NCBI RefSeq assembly: GCF_015207735.1
Contig: NZ_JADEWG010000043.1
Location: forward strand, 1-45,067
Source of the DNA: [Phormidium] sp. LEGE 05292
GTDB lineage: Bacteria; Cyanobacteriota; Cyanobacteriia; Cyanobacteriales; Aerosakkonemataceae
DNA length: 45,067 nucleotides
Direction: 5' to 3'
Shown here: one piece after another, positions 40,710 through 45,067 of the stretch
Position numbering within the stretch: the first letter of the stretch is position 1
Layout of the letters: each line of letters begins with the position of its first letter
Notes under the pieces: generated by a model
The model's input: the letters and a program-made list of their open reading frames with translations, nothing else
Told to the model about the DNA's origin: nothing
Database searches by the model: none
Position numbers and translations under genes: made by a program

Positions 40710-41558
40710 ATGCCATCTACCCTAAATCAAAGAATTCAGGACTTTTACGACGCTTCCTCTGGACTTTGGGAAAAAGTGTGGGGCGAACACATGCACCACG
40801 GTTACTACGGTGCTGAAGGAAACATCAAAAAGGAACGTCGTCAGGCGCAAATTGATTTGATTGAAGAACTCTTAAAATGGTCGGGAATACAGCAAGCTGA
40901 GAAGATTCTGGATGTGGGTTGTGGAATTGGCGGTAGTTCGTTATATTTGGCGCAAAAATACAAGGCTACGGCTACGGGAATTACCCTGAGCCCCGTACAG
41001 GCGGCTAGGGCGACAGAGCGGGCGGCGACAGCCGGAATGAGTGAAAAAACTCAATTTTTGGTCGCAGATGCTTTACAAATGCCTTTTTCTGATGCTTCTT
41101 TTGACTTTGTTTGGTCAATGGAAAGTGGCGAACACATGGCAGATAAAGAGCAATTTTTACGAGAATGTTATCGGGTATTAAAACCAGGAGGAACTTTTTT
41201 AATGGCTACTTGGTGCCATCGTCCAACTAAGTCGCCGAATACGCCATTAACACCTGATGAACTACATCATTTGGCGGAAATTTATCGGGTTTATTGTTTA
41301 CCGTTTGTGATTTCTTTGCCAGAATATGAAGCGATCGCCAAAAACCTATCTTTCCAAAACATCCGCACCGCAGATTGGTCAAAAGCAGTCGCACCTTTTT
41401 GGAATGTCGTCATTGAATCAGCTTTTAATTTAGAAGCCATAATCGGTTTGCTATTCTCCGGTTGGACTACTATTCAAGGCGCAATGTCCCTGGGATTAAT
41501 GCAACGCGGATATGAAAGCGGATTAATTAGATTCGGCTTGCTTTGTGGCAACAAATAA
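40710..41558 (+). CDS. Gamma-tocopherol C-methyltransferase
   Basis: A 282-residue SAM-dependent methyltransferase. The core is ILDVGCGIGGSSLYLA (66-81), with TGITLSPVQAARA, FVWSMESGEHMADKEQFL and LKPGGTFLMATWCHR. It matches the cyanobacterial and plant gamma-tocopherol methyltransferase family (slr0089 type), which makes alpha-tocopherol. It lacks the plant transit peptide. ATG 40710 is preferred; a TTG two codons earlier is unlikely. Homogentisate phytyltransferase follows, so the two are probably linked functionally. Related 2-methyl-6-phytylbenzoquinol methyltransferases are an alternative. Confidence 0.85.
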   Translation: MPSTLNQRIQDFYDASSGLWEKVWGEHMHHGYYGAEGNIKKERRQAQIDLIEELLKWSGIQQAEKILDVGCGIGGSSLYLAQKYKATATGITLSPVQAARATERAATAGMSEKTQFLVADALQMPFSDASFDFVWSMESGEHMADKEQFLRECYRVLKPGGTFLMATWCHRPTKSPNTPLTPDELHHLAEIYRVYCLPFVISLPEYEAIAKNLSFQNIRTADWSKAVAPFWNVVIESAFNLEAIIGLLFSGWTTIQGAMSLGLMQRGYESGLIRFGLLCGNK

Positions 41559-41574
41559 TCAAAATCTACAACTT

Positions 41575-41602
41575 GTAGAGACGTTTCATGAAACGTCTCT
41601 AC
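41575..41602. terminator. Perfect 28-bp palindrome
   Basis: GTAGAGACGTTTCA (41575-41588) is directly followed by its exact complement (41589-41602). It lies 16 bp after the tocopherol methyltransferase stop and is probably its terminator. It is a member of the same dispersed family as 27766-27791. Confidence 0.7.
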
Positions 41603-41639
41603 TGCTGTGAAACCCGGTTAGCTACCCCTTCTATCTTCT

Positions 41640-41694
41640 TACACCTCTTTCTTCTTCTTTCTTCGTGTCCTTCGCGTCTTCGTGGTTCAAAAAA
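41640..41694 (+). repeat. CTTCGCGTC-type dispersed repeat before HPT gene
   Basis: TTCTTCTTTCTTCGTGTCC, TTCGCGTCTTCGTGG: a pyrimidine- and TTCGCG-rich string that recurs in cyanobacterial genomes. Its GTG at 41665 is in frame with the HPT gene and would add 10 residues, but the repeat origin argues for the ATG at 41695. Confidence 0.55.
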
Positions 41695-42669
41695 ATGAAA
41701 GAAACTCGGCAAAAGACTTATTCATTTCCCACTACTGCGGTAGATTCTCCAAGCAAACAGCCTGCAAAACATTGGTTTTATCCCTATTGGAAATTTTCCC
41801 GTCCTCACACTGTCATTGGTACTACTTGCAGTGTAATAGGGCTGTATTTATTGGCGATCGCATCCGTAAATCACAACATTAATTTATCACTGCTTTGGCA
41901 ATTGTTAGGCGCTTGGGTTGCTTGTCTTGCAGGCAACATTTACATAGTCGGATTAAACCAAATAGAAGACATAGAAATTGACCAAATTAATAAACCGCAC
42001 TTGCCCTTAGCCGCCGGAGAATTTACTCCTAAACAAGCCAAATTAATTATTACCATTTCAGGAATATCAGCCTTATTAATAGCTGGGTTAATGGGGCCAT
42101 TTCTCCTGGGAATGGTGGGAATTAGTTTAGCCATTGGCACAGCTTATTCCTTACCGCCGATTCGCTTAAAGCGGTTTCCCTTTTGGGCAGCAATTTGTAT
42201 TTTTACAGTGCGGGGAGCGATCGTCAACTTAGGACTATTTTTGCATTTTCGTTGGGTGTTGGGAGCTAATCAACTAATTCCCCCAGAAGTGTGGGCATTA
42301 ACCTTATTTATTTTAGTCTTTACGATCGCGATCGCCATCTTTAAAGACATACCCGACCTCGAAGGCGACAAACAATACAACATTACCACCTTCACCATTC
42401 AACTAGGACAAAAAACCGTCTTTAACCTCTCACTCTGGCTACTAACAACCTGCTACTTAGGCATGGTAATTGCGGGAATCTTCTGGCTACCTTCAGTGAA
42501 TACAATATTCCTAGTCATCACACACCTATTCGCACTAGGAATACTGTGGTGGCAGAGTCAACAAGTAGATTTACAAGATAAAATTTTCCTAGCCAAATTT
42601 TATCAATTTATCTGGAAACTATTCTTCTTAGAATATCTTCTCTTTCCCCTTGCTTGTCTGACCAAGTGA
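41695..42669 (+). CDS. hpt: Homogentisate phytyltransferase (UbiA family)
   Basis: A 324-residue, nine-helix membrane prenyltransferase that joins homogentisate to phytyl diphosphate, the committing step of tocopherol synthesis. The first Asp motif is NQIEDIEID (88-96). The second is DIPDLEGD (218-225). Both bind the diphosphate through Mg2+. RPHTVIGTT is the family start. It matches the slr1736 type. It is 136 bp after gamma-tocopherol methyltransferase, with a palindrome between. Other UbiA enzymes such as chlorophyll synthase are less likely from these motifs. Confidence 0.9.
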   Translation: MKETRQKTYSFPTTAVDSPSKQPAKHWFYPYWKFSRPHTVIGTTCSVIGLYLLAIASVNHNINLSLLWQLLGAWVACLAGNIYIVGLNQIEDIEIDQINKPHLPLAAGEFTPKQAKLIITISGISALLIAGLMGPFLLGMVGISLAIGTAYSLPPIRLKRFPFWAAICIFTVRGAIVNLGLFLHFRWVLGANQLIPPEVWALTLFILVFTIAIAIFKDIPDLEGDKQYNITTFTIQLGQKTVFNLSLWLLTTCYLGMVIAGIFWLPSVNTIFLVITHLFALGILWWQSQQVDLQDKIFLAKFYQFIWKLFFLEYLLFPLACLTK

Positions 42670-42689
42670 TAGCGATCGATCAATAAGGT

Positions 42690-42755
42690 GTAGGGGCGGG
42701 TTTAGCCAACAGGTTGGAATACCCAGCAATAAAATTGAAATCAAAACCCGCCCCT
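42690..42755. repeat. REP element D (relative of the RAYT-linked REPs)
   Basis: GTAGGGGCGGGTTTAGCC at the left, AAAACCCGCCCCT at the right. With its tail to about 42790 it matches REP A at 28555 over about 100 bp, though 14 kb away. This supports movement by the transposase at 28818 or by one like it. Confidence 0.85.
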
Positions 42756-42779
42756 CCCAAGCATCTGTAGCAAACATTT

Positions 42780-42920
42780 AGGTAATCTAACGCAAGTTGC
42801 TAATTATTAAATTGAGGTTGGTAGTAGGTAGTAGGTAATGGGTAATGGGATTCCTACTACCTACTACCCACTACCCACTACCTATCACCACGTTAGTAAG
42901 TAGCAACTTGAGGTAATCTA
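42780..42920. repeat. Inserted element with 10-bp flanking direct repeats
   Basis: AGGTAATCTA occurs at 42780-42789 and 42911-42920. Between them lie inverted ends CAAGTTGCTA (42793-42802) and TAGCAACTTG (42901-42910), enclosing a TAGTAGG/CCTACTA-type palindrome of short tandem GTAGGTAGTAGG units. It appears inserted into the tail of REP D, with a target-site duplication. Confidence 0.7.
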
Positions 42921-43207
42921 TACAAAACCATTAACTGTTTCGTGCATTACATTTAGGCAAATCAAAACCAGGTCATTCTTCAGGATGACCTATGATTCTA
43001 TCCCTAGTTGGAGGAACCCATTTGGGATAGCCAGCAATAATAAGTCAAACCCAATAACTTGCAAGGCTAAATTCGAGTATCTGCAAACCTTAGTTTGTCA
43101 GCAAATCACATAATTAAAAGTCAAAAAAGTTATTGGTAATAATAAAGCAAAATTACAAAACCCAGCATCCAGCATAACTTCTTTGCCATAAATACCAGGA
43201 AACATAA
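42921..43207. other. Intergenic tail, one small hairpin
   Basis: AGGTCAT (42970-42976) and ATGACCT (42985-42991) form a hairpin. Nothing else is recognised up to the lipoprotein gene. Confidence 0.4.
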
Positions 43208-43693
43208 ATGGATAAAATACTTTTGAAAGGGAGAAAACTTACACAAACAGTAGCATTGTTGCTCACAACCAGCTTAAGCGCACCCCTTTTTGTTGCTTGC
43301 GGAAGCTCAAATACAGCTAACCAACCCCCCGTTTACGATAATCGTCCCACAGCACAAAATACAGCTAATAGAAATACGTATCCACCTAGACCCCAAGCCC
43401 GTCAAGGACTATCAACCGGACAAAAAGTAGCAATTTTGGCTGGTGCAGCCGCACTTTATTATCTGTACAACCAACACAAGAACAAACAAGAGCAAGGGGC
43501 AACAGGCAAATATTATCTTTCCAAAAACGGGCGTGTTTACTATCGTGATGCAGCAGGTCGTGCTCAGTGGGTAACACCTCCACCTGGAGGAATCAGAGTT
43601 CCAGAAGAACAAGCCCGACAATACCAAGACTTCCAAGGTTACAACGGAAGAACCACAGGCAGAGATCTTACAGACTTAGCTCCAGTACAATAG
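43208..43693 (+). CDS. Predicted lipoprotein, unknown function
   Basis: A 161-residue protein with a lipoprotein signal (about 1-30; TTSLSAPLFVAC gives a lipobox with Cys near 31). A Pro/Asn/Gln-rich spacer follows. A hydrophobic stretch, AILAGAAALYYLYNQ (about 75-89), may be a second membrane segment. A small C-terminal domain, GKYYLSKNGRVYYRDAAGRAQWVTPPPGG, is rich in Tyr and Gly. No family named. It is followed 92 bp later by the repeat protein on the same strand. Confidence 0.75.
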   Translation: MDKILLKGRKLTQTVALLLTTSLSAPLFVACGSSNTANQPPVYDNRPTAQNTANRNTYPPRPQARQGLSTGQKVAILAGAAALYYLYNQHKNKQEQGATGKYYLSKNGRVYYRDAAGRAQWVTPPPGGIRVPEEQARQYQDFQGYNGRTTGRDLTDLAPVQ

Positions 43694-43785
43694 CTGGTTT
43701 TGTCAGACTTTTCAGCATTATTATTCAGCGAAGATATAGCAACCGCAAAAGTGTAAAAAACATTCATAATTTAGGAGAATGAATC

Positions 43786-44229
43786 ATGGTTGATGGATTT
43801 TTCAGAAAAATCGGCGAAATCGCTTTTGGCTCCAATAATGACCAAGAGGATGAACAAGTACATCCAGCGAGCCAAGACCCTTATGGCGACCCAGCAGATG
43901 TAGGAATGTCAGGTGACGTGCGTCCGGCAAGTGAAGACCCCTACGGCGATCCCGCCGATCAAGGAATGTCAGGTGACGTGCGTCCGGCAAGTGAAGACCC
44001 CTACGGCGATCCCGCCGATCAAGGAATGTTTGGTAACGTGCGTCCGGCAAGTGAAGACCCCTACGGCGATCCCGCCGATCAAGGAATGTCTAGCAGTGGT
44101 TATATGGTCGAGCCTTCTGCTGGCTACCCATATAACAATCCCAATGATGAGGTAATGTCTCGCGGTGGTGCTTCCGGTAACGAAGACTACTACGAAGATG
44201 AAGGCAATGATAGAAGAAATTCCTGGTAA
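43786..44229 (+). CDS. Protein with 20-residue tandem repeats, unknown function
   Basis: A 147-residue acidic protein. The start is MVDGFFRKIGEIAFGSNNDQED. Four units of 20 residues follow (about 26-105): V-R-P-A-S-E-D-P-Y-G-D-P-A-D-Q-G-M-S-G-D, the first diverged (HPASQDPYGDPADVG). The tail is DEVMSRGGASGNEDYYEDEG. It is intrinsically disordered in appearance, with no signal peptide. The DNA repeats are almost identical, indicating recent expansion or contraction. I do not recognise the family. GGAG about 10 bases upstream of ATG supports the start. Confidence 0.75.
   Translation: MVDGFFRKIGEIAFGSNNDQEDEQVHPASQDPYGDPADVGMSGDVRPASEDPYGDPADQGMSGDVRPASEDPYGDPADQGMFGNVRPASEDPYGDPADQGMSSSGYMVEPSAGYPYNNPNDEVMSRGGASGNEDYYEDEGNDRRNSW
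43861..44100 (+). repeat. 60-bp coding tandem repeat, four units
   Basis: Units begin at 43861, 43921, 43981 and 44041. The last three share the first 49 bases exactly (CGTCCGGCAAGTGAAGACCC...). The first is a diverged relative. Confidence 0.95.
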
Positions 44230-44287
44230 CTGTTTGGCAAAAAGTTTGTTTGGAGATGCTAGCGGTACTTAGAGAGAGAAAGCAAGA

Positions 44288-44316
44288 GACAGTGGCAGAT
44301 AATGCTACTGTCTTTT
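44288..44316 (+). terminator. Rho-independent terminator after the repeat-protein gene
   Basis: GACAGTGGCA (44288-44297) pairs with TGCTACTGTC (44303-44312), one G-T pair, loop GATAA, followed by TTTTGTT. It lies 58 bp after the stop codon. Confidence 0.8.
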
Positions 44317-44520
44317 GTTATAGCTACCAAAATTTTGTTTGTTAAAGCTGGTATTTGCTTGGCAAAACTACTAAAGTAAATATAGAAAGCCGCGCTTTTC
44401 TCTCCAGAGATAGAGGCTTTTTCCAGGAAAAATTTTAACAACACAACGGAATATATCCTGTTCTCAGCCTTATGCTACTAAACAAACATGAAGTAAAAAC
44501 CTACGGCGGAGGTGACTACA

Positions 44521-45051
44521 ATGAATTTGAACCAGAAAATTACAGATACCGCCTGTGATGCGGCGTTTACCGGAAAAGAACTACATCCTTGGGATTTTGA
44601 CCCGGCGGTAGCGGAGTTGCAAGGTCTGTTACGTGCTCACGGTTACACTATTAGGATGATTGATGGAGATTTTGGTAGCATTACAGAAGCTGCTGTCAGG
44701 TCATTCCAAAAAAAACATGGTTTAAGAATTAATGGTGTAGTTGGGTCACAAACCTGGGCTGCATTAAAATCTACAGTGAAACCAGGAACTCGTATCCTGC
44801 GACAGAGATACAGTGGTAATGATGTATATGAATTACAAGGATTGTTGCAAGTCAATGGTTATGAGATCAACCGAACTGGAATCTTTGACCAAAAGACTAA
44901 GTTAGCTATTAAGGACTTTCAACAAAAGCATAAATTAAAAGATAACGGCATCGTCAATAGTATTACTTGGACATTATTGCGAGGCGGCTACCCTCAACCC
45001 AGTTCTGCTAAAGAGCCTTTTTGGTTATCGAGTTTCCTGAAGTGGCGCTGA
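44521..45051 (+). CDS. Peptidoglycan-binding protein with two PG_binding_1 domains
   Basis: A 176-residue protein. Domain 1 (about 28-80): VAELQGLLRAHGYTIRMIDGDFGSITEAAVRSFQKKHGLRINGVVGSQTWAAL. Domain 2 (about 95-155) repeats it: VYELQGLLQVNGYEINRTGIFDQKTKLAIKDFQQKHKL. These helical repeats bind cell-wall peptidoglycan and usually accompany a hydrolase. Here no catalytic domain or clear signal peptide is present. ATG 44521 is preferred to GTG 44512 because GGAGG (44508-44512) is then 8 bases upstream. A C-rich/G-rich repeat begins right after the stop. Confidence 0.92.
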   Translation: MNLNQKITDTACDAAFTGKELHPWDFDPAVAELQGLLRAHGYTIRMIDGDFGSITEAAVRSFQKKHGLRINGVVGSQTWAALKSTVKPGTRILRQRYSGNDVYELQGLLQVNGYEINRTGIFDQKTKLAIKDFQQKHKLKDNGIVNSITWTLLRGGYPQPSSAKEPFWLSSFLKWR

Positions 45052-45067
45052 GGCAGGGGAGATGGGG

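Noticed and set aside
43802-44155. ORFs with repeated motifs in other frames of the tandem-repeat gene
   Set aside because: The 60-bp repeat is a multiple of three, so all frames are open; only the plus frame at 43786 has a ribosome-binding site and a non-repeat start and end.

Overview
The window reads as chromosomal DNA of a cyanobacterium. The octamer GCGATCGC and shorter forms of it occur throughout, inside genes and between them. Several genes belong to cyanobacterial housekeeping sets: tocopherol synthesis, a thylakoid-lumen-type pentapeptide protein, a KtrAB potassium system and a Nif11 protein. Many dispersed palindromic repeats between genes suggest a large, repeat-rich, possibly filamentous genome. 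I cannot name a species.

Layout. (1) 1-4220: a plus-strand housekeeping run with ruvX (5' end lost at the window edge), a DUF3727 protein, mltG, a YqeG-type HAD phosphatase and proB. (2) 4221-5482: repeats, one weak ORF and the broken start of a glycoside-hydrolase-like gene. (3) 5483-8092: acnB. (4) 8207-13310: an accessory region with four toxin-antitoxin modules (hicBA, two RelE/ParE-type pairs, and a Phd antitoxin with a dead VapC), a DUF29 gene, and an unrecognised two-gene unit whose second member has a PD-(D/E)XK nuclease signature. Three same-orientation copies of a 78-bp repeat separate the toxin-antitoxin pairs. (5) 13372-21038, minus strand: three consecutive dynamin-like GTPases, preceded by a metallophosphoesterase with an extra C-terminal beta-rich domain. 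That gene sits between two decayed copies of the same transposase 5' end. (6) 21311-30754: SIMPL, cupin, Nif11, an EamA transporter, an acetyltransferase, a DUF4142 protein, LysR with a divergent small gene, an O-methyltransferase, a REP-associated transposase among its REPs, and unknown membrane and small proteins. (7) 30755-32326: 1.6 kb of nested palindromic elements with one small gene. (8) 32327-45067: dnaG, a pentapeptide protein and YraN (divergent), queA, a TPR protein, ktrA/ktrB, gamma-tocopherol methyltransferase plus homogentisate phytyltransferase, a second REP-rich gap, a lipoprotein, a protein built from 20-residue tandem repeats, and a peptidoglycan-binding protein.

How the genes work together. 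mltG and the terminal peptidoglycan-binding protein concern the cell wall. The two adjacent tocopherol genes supply the prenylation and final methylation steps of vitamin E synthesis. ktrA and ktrB encode the two halves of one K+ channel system. Region 8.2-21.3 kb looks like a defence or mobile island: toxin-antitoxin modules, a candidate nuclease operon, tandem dynamin-like GTPases and transposase debris. The most promising undescribed systems are the 9266-11163 gene pair and the dynamin plus phosphoesterase cluster. Assigning either to defence is inference from context and families, not shown by the sequence alone.
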